A stretch of 64,000 nt of DNA, taken from NCBI GenBank assembly GCA_013289695.1, contig JABCZK010000011.1, forward strand, positions 62,001 through 126,000. The letters are read 5' to 3'. The position numbers and the translations under genes are program-made. Within the stretch, counting starts at the first letter, position 1. The number at the start of each line of letters is the position of its first letter. The notes under the pieces were generated by a model. That model was not told the DNA's origin, did no database searches, and worked only from the letters and a program-made list of their open reading frames with translations. The DNA is from Acidobacteriota bacterium (GTDB lineage Bacteria > Acidobacteriota > Terriglobia > Acidiferrales > UBA7541). This document shows, one piece after another, positions 15,699-25,437 of the stretch.

Positions 15699-17381
15699 CT
15701 ACTCGCTGCGCATCGGGATTTTTAAGTCGGACTTTTTGGCGAAGGCCACAGCCTCGGGATAGCCGGCGTCCACGTGGCGCGCGACGCCGATACCGGGATC
15801 GTTGGTCAGCACACGCTGAATGCGTTCGGCCATTTCTTTCGAGCCATCGGCGACCGTCACTTGACCGGCGTGCAACGAGTAGCCGATGCCCACGCCGCCG
15901 CCATTGTGTATCGAGACCCAACTGGCGCCGCTGGCGGTATTCAGCAATGCATTGAGCAGAGGCCAATCGGCGATGGCGTCCGAACCATCCAACATTTTTT
16001 CGGTTTCGCGGTAGGGAGAAGCAACCGAACCGCAATCGAGATGGTCGCGCCCGATCACGATGGGGCCTTTCAATTCACCGCGCGCGACCAGATCGTTCAG
16101 CGCCATACCGAAACGGTCGCGTTCGCCGTAACCAAGCCAGCAGATGCGCGCGGGCAGTCCCTGAAAACGCACGCGCTTTTGCGCGAGCTTGATCCAGCGC
16201 GAAAGAATCTCGTCGTGCGGAAACATTTCCAGAACCAGCTGGTCGGTGCGATGAATATCGGAAGGCTCGCCGGAAAGCGCCGCCCAGCGGAACGGGCCGC
16301 GGCCTTCGCAGAACAGCGGGCGGATGTAGGCAGGCACGAAGCCGGGAAAATCGTAAGCGTTCGCTACGCCTTGCTGGAACGCGAAGGTGCGGATGTTGTT
16401 GCCATAATCGAAAGTTACCGAGCCCATTTTCTGCAGCGCAAGCATGCCTTCTACGTGGCGCGCGATGGAGTCGAGCGAGCGCTTTTCGTAGGCGGCGGGA
16501 TCGGATTTGCGCAACTCGGCGGCTTGCGCGACGTCCAGTCCCTGCGGGATGTATCCGCCGATGGGGTCGTGCGCGCTGGTTTGATCGGTGAGAAGGTCGG
16601 GCACGACGCCGCGGCGCGCGAGTTCGGGAATCACGTCCGCGCAATTTCCGGTGAGGCCCACGGAAGTGGCTTCGCGTTTGCGCACCGCATTTTTCAGGAT
16701 GCGCAGCGCTTCGTCGAGATCGTTGACCATCACGTCGCAGTAACCCGTTTTCACGCGGCGCTTGATGCGTTCGGGGTCTACGTCAATTCCCAGGAACGCC
16801 GCGCCGTTCAGAGTCGCGGCCAGCGGCTGCGCTCCTCCCATGCCGCCCATGCCACCGGTCACTACCAATTTTCCAGCGAGGTCGCCGCTGAAATGCTGGC
16901 GCGCGGCTGCGGCGAATGTTTCGTATGTTCCCTGCAGAATTCCTTGCGAGCCAATGTAAATCCAGCTGCCGGCGGTCATCTGGCCGTACATCATCAGCCC
17001 GGCGCGATCGAGCTCGTCGAAATGTTTCCAGTCGCTCCAGTGCCCGACGAGGTTAGAATTGGCGATCAGAACGCGCGGCGCGTAGCTGTGCGTGCGAAAA
17101 ATTCCCACCGGTTTGCCGGATTGCACCAGCAGGGTCTCGTCATTTTCCAGCGAACGCAGCGACGCCACGATCGCGTGGTAGCAATTCCAGTTGCGTGCAG
17201 CCTTGCCGCGCCCGCCATAGACGATCAAATCTTCGGGCTTCTCGGCGACTTCCGGATCGAGGTTGTTCATCAACATGCGCAGCGCCGCTTCCTGCTGCCA
17301 GCCCTTACAGGAAAGCGCGGAGCCGCGCGGCGCACGCACCGGTTGATACCCGGAAGCTTGTTCGGTGGCCAGCTTCGACAT
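15699..17381 (-). CDS. hutU: Urocanate hydratase
   Basis: Second enzyme of histidine degradation: adds water to urocanate giving imidazolonepropionate, with tightly bound NAD+ as electrophile. Signature elements: [20 protein letters not shown], the NAD-binding [32 protein letters not shown], the active-site [17 protein letters not shown], and [15 protein letters not shown] place the start at MSKLATEQ (ATG ending at 17381), which has a GGAGGG site 6 nt upstream and gives 560 aa, the family length. The frame is open 34 codons further upstream but that part is not conserved-looking. First of the minus-strand hut genes. Confidence 0.97.
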   Translation of the reverse strand: MSKLATEQASGYQPVRAPRGSALSCKGWQQEAALRMLMNNLDPEVAEKPEDLIVYGGRGKAARNWNCYHAIVASLRSLENDETLLVQSGKPVGIFRTHSYAPRVLIANSNLVGHWSDWKHFDELDRAGLMMYGQMTAGSWIYIGSQGILQGTYETFAAAARQHFSGDLAGKLVVTGGMGGMGGAQPLAATLNGAAFLGIDVDPERIKRRVKTGYCDVMVNDLDEALRILKNAVRKREATSVGLTGNCADVIPELARRGVVPDLLTDQTSAHDPIGGYIPQGLDVAQAAELRKSDPAAYEKRSLDSIARHVEGMLALQKMGSVTFDYGNNIRTFAFQQGVANAYDFPGFVPAYIRPLFCEGRGPFRWAALSGEPSDIHRTDQLVLEMFPHDEILSRWIKLAQKRVRFQGLPARICWLGYGERDRFGMALNDLVARGELKGPIVIGRDHLDCGSVASPYRETEKMLDGSDAIADWPLLNALLNTASGASWVSIHNGGGVGIGYSLHAGQVTVADGSKEMAERIQRVLTNDPGIGVARHVDAGYPEAVAFAKKSDLKIPMRSE

Positions 17382-17519
17382 GGAATCCCTCCGCAGGCAT
17401 CTTATCGCACACCGGCGCCCGATTTGTAGCGCGGCTGCAGGCTTCGCGCCTGGCCATAACGCATCCGGCCAAGCGCGTTGCACGTCCTGCGCCTATACGC
17501 TAGAGTTGATTGAGAGCAC

Positions 17520-19331
17520 ATGGAATATCCCTCGCTGAACAAACTTTTCCTGGAAGCTGTAGACCGCTACGCCAATCCGAAAGCGCAAATTTCCAAGACT
17601 GCGAATGGCTGGGAATCCATCACCGCGGGCGAAATGCTGCGGCGCGTGGCGGGCTTGTCGAAAGCGCTGGGCGAACTTGGAATCAAGGCGGGCGATCGCG
17701 TGGGGATATTCGCGCCCAACTGCGCGGAATGGCACGTTGCTGATTTCGCGATCACCGGGCTGGGGGCGGCCAGCGTGCCGGTGTATTTCAACGAGTCCGC
17801 GGACCGGCTGACTTACATCCTGAACGATTCGGGCGCGCGGATCGTGATTACCAAGGGCGAAACGCAAGCGCGAAAGATCGCTGAGGCGCGCGAACGCATG
17901 CCCGGCCTGGAGCATGTGATTTCGGTGGCTCCTCCGAGCGATCTGCAGGGGGAAATTTTGCGCTATGAGACGTTGATTGCCACGGCTGGAGACGCGGATG
18001 TCGCCGAATACCGGCGCCGTTCGGCGCAGGTCGCAGGCGATCTACTGGCGACGATCATTTACACCTCGGGAACGACGGGCGAGCCCAAGGGCGTGATGCT
18101 GAATCATGCGAATCTCAGTTCGAATTCGATTGATTCGCTGAAGGAATATGTATTCGAGCCCGATGACGTCGCGCTGGAATTTTTGCCGCTCGCTCACGTG
18201 TACGAGCGCAGCGTCGGCTACGGCTATTTGTCGCGCGGCGTTTCGATCGCCTACCTCGAGCAGATCGAAGCCGTCGCAGAAGCCCTGCTGGAAGTGCATC
18301 CGACGATGACGGCTGCCGTGCCGCGATTTTTCGAGAAGCTCTACGCGAACATTCTGGAGAAGGGGCATCGCGAGACGGGCCTGAAGCGCAAGATTTTCGA
18401 TTGGGCGCTGCGCGTGGCGCAGGAATCGGTTCCGTGGCGCGCATACGGGAAAAAGGCCAGCAGCGGACTGCAGTTGCGGTGGAGCATCGCGGACCGTTTG
18501 GTCTATTCAAAGATTCGCGAGGGGTTGGGCGGCAAGATTCGCACGTTCTGCTCCGGAGGGGCGCCGCTCGCTCCGGAACTCACGGAATTTTTCTGGTCGC
18601 TGAATGTGCGGGTGTTTCAGGGCTACGGCCTGACGGAGACTGCGCCGGTGGTTACCGCGAATTTGCCGACAGCGAACAAAGTGGGCACGGTGGGGCGTCC
18701 TATTCCTCATGTGGAAGTGCGCATCGCGGAAGACGGCGAGATTCTGGTGAAGGGTCCGAACGTGATGCAGGGTTACTATCGCAAGCCCGCCGAAACGCGC
18801 GAAGTGTTGACGGAAGACGGGTGGTTCCGTACCGGTGACATCGGAAAGCTGGACGCGGACGGATATCTGATCATCACCGACCGCAAGAAAGAACTGCTGA
18901 AGACCGCGGCGGGAAAATTTGTCGCGCCCGCGCCGATCGAGAATATGCTGAAGTCTTGCCCGTACATTACGAATGCGATTGTGGTGGGTGATAGGCGCAA
19001 GTTTGTCTCTGTATTAATCGTTTTGAATTTCGCGACGAGCGAAGCCGAGGCGAAGCGGCAAGGGCGCGAATTTTCGACGCGTGCGCAGATGCTTGTAGAT
19101 CCCTGGGTGCGCGATTTAATCTCGCACGAGATCGAACGCCTGACGGCATCGCTCGCGCAATACGAGAAGCCCAAGCGCTTCGCCCTGTTGGAGCAGGATT
19201 TTACCTATGCCAGCGGCGAGCTGACCTACACCCTGAAAATGAAGCGGCGCGTGATTGAAGAGCGTTACCGCGATGTGATCGCGCGGCTGTACGCAGACGT
19301 GGAAGAGCCGCGGCCGCAACATCACGCGTAG
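17520..19331 (+). CDS. Long-chain fatty acyl-CoA ligase (AMP-forming)
   Basis: Activates fatty acids to acyl-CoA through an acyl-adenylate, at the cytoplasmic face of the membrane. ANL superfamily marks: the P-loop-like IIYTSGTTGEPKGVM (about residue 180), the long-chain-type linker FLPLAHVYERSVGYGYLSRG, GYGLTETAPVV, the hinge FRTGDIGKLDADGYLIITDRKKEL and the C-terminal catalytic Lys in the LTYTLKMKRR region. The extended FAA1-like type (603 aa) rather than short FadD fits. Divergent from hutU with 138 bp between. No neighbouring beta-oxidation genes. Confidence 0.94.
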   Translation: MEYPSLNKLFLEAVDRYANPKAQISKTANGWESITAGEMLRRVAGLSKALGELGIKAGDRVGIFAPNCAEWHVADFAITGLGAASVPVYFNESADRLTYILNDSGARIVITKGETQARKIAEARERMPGLEHVISVAPPSDLQGEILRYETLIATAGDADVAEYRRRSAQVAGDLLATIIYTSGTTGEPKGVMLNHANLSSNSIDSLKEYVFEPDDVALEFLPLAHVYERSVGYGYLSRGVSIAYLEQIEAVAEALLEVHPTMTAAVPRFFEKLYANILEKGHRETGLKRKIFDWALRVAQESVPWRAYGKKASSGLQLRWSIADRLVYSKIREGLGGKIRTFCSGGAPLAPELTEFFWSLNVRVFQGYGLTETAPVVTANLPTANKVGTVGRPIPHVEVRIAEDGEILVKGPNVMQGYYRKPAETREVLTEDGWFRTGDIGKLDADGYLIITDRKKELLKTAAGKFVAPAPIENMLKSCPYITNAIVVGDRRKFVSVLIVLNFATSEAEAKRQGREFSTRAQMLVDPWVRDLISHEIERLTASLAQYEKPKRFALLEQDFTYASGELTYTLKMKRRVIEERYRDVIARLYADVEEPRPQHHA

Positions 19332-19463
19332 CTCCAAGCGTGGCCCTAAGCGTGACAAAGACCGAAAGTTTCGCGTATAACCTCTGCGGGCCGGGCGCCT
19401 AGGCCAACTGGAATCGCGGCTCGCGCAGTCCGCGCGCTGTACAATAAGATTCGGAGAAGCGTG

Positions 19464-20240
19464 ATGGCCGACCAACTGATGATTGCCGGGCGCTGTTTCA
19501 ATTCGCGCCTGATTGTGGGCACCGGGAAATACCGCAGCTTCGACGAAATGCGCCGTGCGCACCAAGCTTCGGGCGCGGAGATGGTCACCGTCGCGGTGCG
19601 GCGCGTGAATCTCACCGACAAGTCCCAAGAATCCCTGCTCGATTACATTGACCGCGCGAATTTTTTCATTCTGCCGAATACGGCGGGCTGTTACACCGCG
19701 GATGAAGCGGTGCGCACGGCGCGGCTGGGGCGCGAGGTCGGTCTATCGGAGTGGGTGAAGCTGGAAGTGATCGGCGACCAGCGAACGCTTTTTCCGGACA
19801 CCGAGCAATTGATCGCGGCGACGAAGATTTTGGCGAAGGAAGGGTTCGTGGTGCTCCCTTATACGAATGACGATTTGATCGTCGCGCGAAAATTGATTGA
19901 CGCGGGCGCGGCCGCGGTGATGCCTCTCGGCGCGCCGATTGGTTCCGGCATGGGAATTCAGAATGTGACGAACCTGCGGATTTTGCGGGAGCGGATCACG
20001 GAAGTGCCGCTGATTGTGGATGCGGGCGTCGGTACCGCTTCGGATGCGGCGTTGGCCATGGAACTAGGCGCTGACGGCGTACTGATGAACACCGCGATTG
20101 CCGAGGCGCAGGATGCCGTGCTGATGGCCGAGGCGATGGGGTCTGCGGTAGATGCGGGCCGCAAAGCGTTCTTGGCTGGGCGCATCAGCAAGAAACTCTA
20201 TGCTTCGGCATCGAGTCCGCTGCACGGAGTCGTGAAGTAG
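19464..20240 (+). CDS. thiG: Thiazole synthase
   Basis: Builds the thiazole phosphate half of thiamine from deoxyxylulose phosphate, dehydroglycine and the ThiS thiocarboxylate. The (beta-alpha)8 protein is recognisable by [17 protein letters not shown], the Schiff-base lysine in [17 protein letters not shown] and the phosphate site [10 protein letters not shown] with [11 protein letters not shown]. At about 258 aa it is complete. The ATG at 19464 has the better Shine-Dalgarno spacing (GGAG) than the GTG directly before it. It is an orphan: no thiS, thiF, thiH/thiO, thiE or thiC nearby and no TPP riboswitch recognised in the 130 nt upstream. Confidence 0.96.
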   Translation: MADQLMIAGRCFNSRLIVGTGKYRSFDEMRRAHQASGAEMVTVAVRRVNLTDKSQESLLDYIDRANFFILPNTAGCYTADEAVRTARLGREVGLSEWVKLEVIGDQRTLFPDTEQLIAATKILAKEGFVVLPYTNDDLIVARKLIDAGAAAVMPLGAPIGSGMGIQNVTNLRILRERITEVPLIVDAGVGTASDAALAMELGADGVLMNTAIAEAQDAVLMAEAMGSAVDAGRKAFLAGRISKKLYASASSPLHGVVK

Positions 20241-20287
20241 TCTGCTCTTCTTCTCCTTGCAGCGCGGTTAAATCCTGCCGCGTGGCT

Positions 20288-21331
20288 CTAGCGAAATAAG
20301 ATGTGCCACAGAATATCTACCAGCGCATGAACGATCGCGCCGGGGAATAGCGACCCCGTTTTAATCCAGGTACGGCCGTAGAACAATCCCGCCACCGTTG
20401 CCAGCAACACATATTTCCAATTCGGATAAGGCGCGTGGAAAATGTGCGCAAAGCCAAAAGCGACGGACGCCACAATCAGGCCGGCCCACCGATTCTTGAA
20501 CGTGCGCGAAAGAATATTCTGCAGCACTCCGCGAAACAGAAATTCCTCCGGCCACGCCGTGAAAAATAAAATTCCGACGACCTCAATCGGCGCGGTACGA
20601 AGGCGCGCGAGCGATGGCGCGTACGTCAGAAATCCGATGCGCAGACCCAGGGCCACGGCAATCACGGCGAACACACCGAAGTGCAACATCACATTCCAGG
20701 CGAAGCCGCGCCGCCATTCCACCGCGTAACCGATGCCGTCCAGACGCCGCAAGAGCACGAACGCCGCGACGCCGGTGCTGAGCGCCAACAAGATCGTCAG
20801 CGTGTGCATTAGCTGCGGCGGATAAGGGAACAGCACGTACAAAAATGTAAGGCCCCTCCATCGGAGTTCCACGGGCAACCAGATCAGCAGCACGGCGGCG
20901 TAGTCCTGCCACTGGCCGGCGGGTTTCCCGATGCATGTCGCTGCGAGCAGCGCTGGCAATACCGTATAGGCCGCGCCGAGCAGTGCCATTTTCCAATTGG
21001 CGGTCACGCCGATGGTGTAAATCAGTACAGCGAATAGAGGCACCAGCGGCGCGAGCACCGCGCCGTGTTCGCCGAACAAATGACGCGCCCGTTCGAGCAC
21101 GCGCGGCGCCGCGAGAAACAACGCAAGCGCAAAAAGCGCCGCAGCCACTCCGAGTGCCAGCGCAAACGAACCTCCGGAGTAGCCCAGCCGAATTCCGTAG
21201 AACGCGGCAAGACCCACGATCACGGCCCAAGCGACAGCGGCGGTGGGCAAATTCATGGACCACGATGGAGAGCTCTTAGTCACACTTCGAGATTTTACTG
21301 AACTGCGCGCCAGTTCCGGAAAGAACTTCAA
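20288..21331 (-). CDS. CPBP family intramembrane protease-like protein
   Basis: Polytopic membrane protein of the CAAX-protease and bacteriocin-processing (Abi) family. About eight hydrophobic segments are visible. The C-terminal half holds the family motifs: EEFLFRG (motif 1, metal/catalytic Glu pair), VAFGFAHIFHAP (motif 2 His) and a third His in PGAIVHALVDILWH. The catalytic residues are intact. The first about 25 residues are not conserved-looking; a start at the GTG of TKSSPS or at the ATG of MNLPTA is more likely than the longest frame. Stands alone, convergent with thiG. Substrate unknown. Confidence 0.85.
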   Translation of the reverse strand: MKFFPELARSSVKSRSVTKSSPSWSMNLPTAAVAWAVIVGLAAFYGIRLGYSGGSFALALGVAAALFALALFLAAPRVLERARHLFGEHGAVLAPLVPLFAVLIYTIGVTANWKMALLGAAYTVLPALLAATCIGKPAGQWQDYAAVLLIWLPVELRWRGLTFLYVLFPYPPQLMHTLTILLALSTGVAAFVLLRRLDGIGYAVEWRRGFAWNVMLHFGVFAVIAVALGLRIGFLTYAPSLARLRTAPIEVVGILFFTAWPEEFLFRGVLQNILSRTFKNRWAGLIVASVAFGFAHIFHAPYPNWKYVLLATVAGLFYGRTWIKTGSLFPGAIVHALVDILWHILFR

Positions 21332-21427
21332 TGGCGGTCCGCCTTTCCGAATAGAGCGTTAGACTCTCGCGGGCCGGCAGTCTCGGCAAACTAATTGTGA
21401 TGCACAACATAAAAGGGATCATCCCGG

Positions 21428-21464
21428 TGAGCGAGGCCATATTTATTTTTTCCGGCCTCGCTCA
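21428..21464. repeat. Perfect 11-bp inverted repeat with T-rich loop
   Basis: TGAGCGAGGCC (21428-21438) and GGCCTCGCTCA (21454-21464) flank a 15-nt loop that is almost only A and T (ATATTTATTTTTTCC). It ends one base before the ATG at 21466. Such a structure inside a coding region is unlikely, so it argues that the 21466 gene begins after it. Terminator-like or leader hairpin are possible. Confidence 0.6.
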
Positions 21465-21465
21465 T

Positions 21466-21876
21466 ATGTCCGGCGACTTTGGCAATGTTTTAATGCGGTC
21501 CGATCCCCACGACATGCATGTTTCGTTCGAATTCGCCGCTCATCTGGCGTCGGATCCCCGGGCCTTCGTGACCCAGGCGGATGACTCTGTTTTGGCGGCG
21601 ACGAAACTTGGTGTTTGGCGGTTGACTCCATCAGGAGATGTGAATCACTTATTCTGGATGGAGCTATTCCAGGGCTATTCCTTTTACATAAACTCAATTA
21701 CGGAGACTGCGGACAGGACGATCTATTTGGGCTCGGAAGCGTTTGTTCTGAGGTTTCGCGAAACCGGTGTAAGGCATATCGGAACACTTTCTGACCATAG
21801 CGCAGACTTGCTTCTGCCGGACCAGTGTCGACGAGTTGTAATGAACCAGAATCAACGCGTGTGCGGGCTGCAGTAA
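21466..21876 (+). CDS. Hypothetical protein, possibly the C-terminal remnant of a larger gene
   Basis: 136 codons from ATG 21466 (the frame is open from 21397, but that part contains the strong inverted repeat). The sequence looks protein-like, with beta-strand alternation resembling blades of a propeller: AFVTQADDSVLAATKLGVWRL, then RTIYLGSEAFVLRF. No signal peptide, lipobox or catalytic motif. Codon choice uses more A/T-ending codons than the neighbours. A propeller needs several more blades than 136 residues allow, so truncation of a longer ancestor is plausible. I do not recognise the family. Confidence 0.45.
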   Translation: MSGDFGNVLMRSDPHDMHVSFEFAAHLASDPRAFVTQADDSVLAATKLGVWRLTPSGDVNHLFWMELFQGYSFYINSITETADRTIYLGSEAFVLRFRETGVRHIGTLSDHSADLLLPDQCRRVVMNQNQRVCGLQ

Positions 21877-22015
21877 GTCGCTTTTTTTGTGGCCGCAGGC
21901 CGAAGCGCCTGATCAGTCCGCGTATGGGAGACGGGCGCGCTGCGGAAACTTCTTTCGGGTTCCGGCCTGAAGATTCTTATGCGATTCTGGTGCGGCTCAC
22001 AACGACGCCATACGC

Positions 22016-23119
22016 ATGCCTGCGCCCGCGAAACCCGAACGATTTACTTACATTGATTGGCTGCGAGGATTCGCCTGCCTGCTGATGTTTCAAGTGCATG
22101 CGTATGACTCGTGGCTGCGTCCATCCGCGCGCGAAACGAAATTTTTCAAGTGGTCGCAGCTGAGCGGCACGCTGCCTGCACCGCTGTTCCTGTTTCTGGC
22201 GGGCGTGTCGTTCGCGCTGGTGACGGACAAGCTGCGGCGCAAAGGCCTGCCGCCGAACCAAATCGCACGCAAGACGATTCTGCGCGGCGCGGAAATCCTG
22301 GCGCTCGGCTACGGCTTCCGTTTACAGGAATATCTGCTCGGGCTGCCCTGGGCGCCCTGGACCGATCTGCTGCGCGTGGATATTCTGAACACCATCGGCT
22401 TCTCGATGATCCTGATGGGCGTGGTGTGCTGGTTTGCACGCACGCGCGCGGCGAATCTGGTGCTCGCGCTTCTGGCGGCGGCGGCGATTGCGCTGGCCAC
22501 GCCGCCGCTCTACACCACGTGGCAGCCGCGCTGGCTGCCGTGGTACATCGAGTCTTACATCAACGGCGTGCACACGTTCAAAACTCCGCAGCCGTGGCTC
22601 TTCCCAGTGTTCCCGTGGGCGGCGTTTGCCTTTGCCGGCCTGGCGCTGGGGTTTTTCTTGTTCGACGATTGGGCGATAAAGAACCAGGCGAAAACCGTCG
22701 CGCTCTTGGGCGCGTTGGGAATCGCGCTGTACTATTTTTCGATGTGGCTGGATGCGCGGTCTATGCAGCTCTATCGGGTGTACGACTACTGGCACTCCAG
22801 CCCCAACTTTTTTCTCGCGCGCGTGGGCATTCTGCTGGTGCTGTTTCCGCTGAGCTACCTATGGTGTCGCGCCGTAGTTTCGCGAATCCCGTTCAGCCCG
22901 ATGGTTCAGCTGGGCCAGACGTCGCTGCTGGTTTATTGGGTGCACATCGAGTTCGTGTACGGCAGGTTCTCAATCCTAAAGAAAGGCGCGCAGTCTGTTC
23001 CGATGGCGACTTTCGGGCTGCTGATCATCACCACGGCGATGGTTTTGTTGTCGGTCGCGCGCACGCGCTGGAAGGGAAAGGGCGCGGAAGTGATTGCCTG
23101 GTGGCGACGCGCGCTTTGA
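22016..23119 (+). CDS. DUF1624 / acyltransferase-like membrane protein
   Basis: Polytopic membrane protein with about ten hydrophobic segments. It opens with RFTYIDWLRGFACLLMFQVHAYDSW, the family hallmark with a conserved Asp and His, as in heparan-alpha-glucosaminide N-acetyltransferase and YeiB-type proteins, where the His is thought to take the acyl group. Further conserved stretches are APLFLFLAGVSFAL and DILNTIGFSMIL. Length 367 aa is normal. A role in acylating a cell-envelope sugar or lipid is inferred from the superfamily. It stands alone on the plus strand, convergent with the divIC-like gene. Confidence 0.85.
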   Translation: MPAPAKPERFTYIDWLRGFACLLMFQVHAYDSWLRPSARETKFFKWSQLSGTLPAPLFLFLAGVSFALVTDKLRRKGLPPNQIARKTILRGAEILALGYGFRLQEYLLGLPWAPWTDLLRVDILNTIGFSMILMGVVCWFARTRAANLVLALLAAAAIALATPPLYTTWQPRWLPWYIESYINGVHTFKTPQPWLFPVFPWAAFAFAGLALGFFLFDDWAIKNQAKTVALLGALGIALYYFSMWLDARSMQLYRVYDYWHSSPNFFLARVGILLVLFPLSYLWCRAVVSRIPFSPMVQLGQTSLLVYWVHIEFVYGRFSILKKGAQSVPMATFGLLIITTAMVLLSVARTRWKGKGAEVIAWWRRAL

Positions 23120-23133
23120 CCAGCAACGAAGGA

Positions 23134-23541
23134 TTAAGGCTTCATCGCGGAGCAGCCCTGCGACCCGGGCTTCGGCTGCGTCTTGAAAATCAATTCTCCC
23201 GGGCGTGCCAAGGCGAAATCTTCGCGGGCGACGCATTCAATGGTGGAAGGATCGGTCTTTAGATCCTTCACGTGATTCTGCAGTTTCTTATTTTCGGCAT
23301 CCAACTGATTAATTTCCTGCTGAATTTTCCGCGCTTCGGCCTGCGAACGGCGCATCGCCAGCACTCCGTGCGTCCCGAAAATATCCTGCAGGAGCAGTAA
23401 CACAAATCCCGCAATCAGAAACCAATACAAATTGCGACGGCAGAACGCGCTCAATTGCTCGGCGAAGGACTGGCGTGGAATGGTCGCTTCGATTTTCTGC
23501 GGCGGCGGATTGCTGACGCGGCGGTTCATTGGGTCATCCAT
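23134..23541 (-). CDS. Septum formation initiator (DivIC/FtsB family)
   Basis: Small bitopic division protein of the FtsQLB complex. After a proline-rich cytoplasmic stretch come one membrane helix (LYWFLIAGFVLLLLQDIFG, about residues 38-56) and a periplasmic coiled coil (RRSQAEARKIQQEINQLDAENKKLQNHVKDL), then the family ending STIECVAREDFALARPGELIF. Its ATG at 23541 (or 23529, MNRR) overlaps the end of the phosphohexomutase gene, so the two are coupled. 135 aa is normal. Not near the dcw cluster. Confidence 0.9.
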   Translation of the reverse strand: MDDPMNRRVSNPPPQKIEATIPRQSFAEQLSAFCRRNLYWFLIAGFVLLLLQDIFGTHGVLAMRRSQAEARKIQQEINQLDAENKKLQNHVKDLKTDPSTIECVAREDFALARPGELIFKTQPKPGSQGCSAMKP

Positions 23542-24935
23542 GCGCGCGTTTCCTCTGCCAATTTCTTAGCGGCTGCCAGCTTCGCGGCTTCGGTGTAAAT
23601 CCGCACTACCGGCTCAGTGCCCGAAGGGCGCATCAGAATCCACGAGCCGTCCTCGAAGATCAGCTTGAGCCCATCCGTGCGGTCGATCTTGGCGACTTTG
23701 TGTCCCGCGAATTCGCTGAAGTTTTCGCGCAAGCGCTCCGCCAGCTTCGCCTGAGCTTCCGCGGGCAGATGCAAATTTTCGCGCACGGGCCAATATTCGC
23801 CGCCCACCCGGCGGAAGAGATCGCGCAGCTGATCACCCAGCGACTTCTGACGCGCTGCAATCATTTCGGCGACGAGCAGGCAGGCCAGAATGCCGTCTTT
23901 TTCCGGGAGGTGGCCGTGGATGGTCATGCCCGCGCTTTCTTCGCCCCCGAGCGTAATTTTGCCGGCGCGCAGCAGCGGGCCAACGTACTTGAAGCCCACC
24001 GGAGTTTCGTAGGCTTTCACGCCGTGCAGTCGCGCAACGGCGTCAATCAAATGCGTGGTGGCGACGCTACGCTGGGCGCCCAGCTTTTCACCGCGCGTTT
24101 CGAGCAAGTAATCGAAGACTAGTCCCAGGATATGATTCGGCTGCACGAACGTGCCGTCGCGGTCGAGGATCCCGAAGCGGTCGGCATCGCCGTCCGTGGC
24201 AAGCCCGGCGAGCGATTTCTTTTCGAGTACCAGCTGCTTCAGCGGCGCGAGATTTTCTTCCGAAGGGTCCGGGCCGGTGCCGTCGAATAGCACGTCCCGC
24301 AGCGTGCGAATGGATTCGACCGTCATCCCGTGGTCGGTAAGAATGCGATCGAGCCAGCCCGCCCCGCAGCCGTGCACGGCGTCGTAGGCGAAATTGCCTT
24401 TGGCCTTGGCCAGCACGTCGAAGCGAATCATTTTTTTCAGTTGTGCGAAGTAAGGGCCGCGCGGATCAATTCGCTCGAAATCGTCTGCAATCTCCTGGAA
24501 ATGACTTTCTTCGTCGTCCGGCAATGCGGCGGCGCGTTTTTCGATGTCCTTGGTGATGTCGGGCAGAGCCGGGCCGCCGTCGGGGCCTGAGAATTTCAGG
24601 CCGTTGTATTCGGCGGGGTTGTGACTGGCGGTGATATTGACGCCGCCATCGAGTTTATTGTGAATGATGGCGTGGGCCAGCACAGGAGTCGGCGTCGGTT
24701 CCGGGCAGAAAACGATCCCGCATCCATTTTTTCGCAGCACCTGCGCGGCGGTGCGCGCAAATTCCGGAGAAAAGAAGCGCGTATCGTGGCCGACGACGAT
24801 TTTAGGATTTTTCTTCTGCGCGCAGACGTGTCCCGCGACGGCAGCCGAGGCACGGCGAACTCCAGCGAAGGTAAAATCGTCGGCGATCACGCCGCGCCAG
24901 CCGGAGGTGCCGAAATGGATCGTTTGTTTCGTCAC
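23526..24935 (-). CDS. Phosphoglucomutase/phosphomannomutase family protein
   Basis: Alpha-D-phosphohexomutase. Family boxes are all visible: N-terminal HFGTSGWRG, the phosphoserine loop NITASHNPAEYNGLKF, the Mg-binding DGDADRFGI (about residue 246), the sugar-binding GGEESAGM, and the phosphate-binding RPSGTEPVVRIY. It probably interconverts glucose 1- and 6-phosphate or the mannose equivalents for cell-envelope sugars and glycogen. The specificity cannot be told from motifs. 469 aa is normal. It shares an overlap with the divIC-like gene; cutA is divergent. Confidence 0.95.
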   Translation of the reverse strand: MTKQTIHFGTSGWRGVIADDFTFAGVRRASAAVAGHVCAQKKNPKIVVGHDTRFFSPEFARTAAQVLRKNGCGIVFCPEPTPTPVLAHAIIHNKLDGGVNITASHNPAEYNGLKFSGPDGGPALPDITKDIEKRAAALPDDEESHFQEIADDFERIDPRGPYFAQLKKMIRFDVLAKAKGNFAYDAVHGCGAGWLDRILTDHGMTVESIRTLRDVLFDGTGPDPSEENLAPLKQLVLEKKSLAGLATDGDADRFGILDRDGTFVQPNHILGLVFDYLLETRGEKLGAQRSVATTHLIDAVARLHGVKAYETPVGFKYVGPLLRAGKITLGGEESAGMTIHGHLPEKDGILACLLVAEMIAARQKSLGDQLRDLFRRVGGEYWPVRENLHLPAEAQAKLAERLRENFSEFAGHKVAKIDRTDGLKLIFEDGSWILMRPSGTEPVVRIYTEAAKLAAAKKLAEETRAWMTQ

Positions 24936-25020
24936 GCGCGACTATTGTATCTTGGCCTGCGCACTAAAATCACGGAAGAACGGCGCGAGTCGCAAGAGTA
25001 AAGGCGGGTGGGCGGCAAAG

Positions 25021-25347
25021 ATGACGGACAAAATCATAGTACTGGTCACCTGTGGGTCACGAAAAGAGGCGCGCAAGATCGCGCGAGCGCTGGTTGGGCG
25101 GCGGCTGGCGGCATGCGTTAGCGAAATCGGGGTCTCGGTAGCGTCCACATACCGCTGGAAGGGAAAGCTGGAGTCGGCGAAGGAGTCCCTGCTGTTAATC
25201 AAGACGAGCAAGAAGCGTTTCACGGCGGTGCGGAATGCGGTGCGCAAGCTCCACAGCTACGAAGCGCCGGAAATCATCGCTTTGCCGATCGCAGCGGGGT
25301 CGCGCGAGTATTTGGATTGGATTGCAGCGTCTGTGAAGCCCCGGTAG
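25021..25347 (+). CDS. cutA: Divalent-cation tolerance protein CutA
   Basis: Small trimeric ferredoxin-fold protein structurally like PII, implicated in metal tolerance; its precise role is unclear. Family marks: IIVLVTCGSRKEARKIARALV, RRLAACVSEI, TYRWKGKLESAKESLLLIKTS, and LHSYEAPEIIALPI. I chose the ATG at 25021 (108 aa, the family length); the open frame extends upstream across the divergent promoter region but without protein-like sequence. Divergent from the phosphohexomutase gene. Confidence 0.95.
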   Translation: MTDKIIVLVTCGSRKEARKIARALVGRRLAACVSEIGVSVASTYRWKGKLESAKESLLLIKTSKKRFTAVRNAVRKLHSYEAPEIIALPIAAGSREYLDWIAASVKPR

Positions 25348-25437
25348 TTCGCAACGGAGCGGAGCCGGCGGGCCTGCCGCGAACAGGCCAGCGTGTCATC
25401 CCAGACGCAGCAGGGAGTTCGGTCGTACCCGGGAGCG

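Noticed and set aside
15774-17429. 551-aa plus-strand frame opposite hutU
   Set aside because: Antisense to a strongly conserved gene; its amino-acid composition is that of a GC-driven shadow frame, with no motifs.
19332-19463. TPP riboswitch before thiG
   Set aside because: No CUGAGA element or other TPP aptamer core; region too short for the usual layout.
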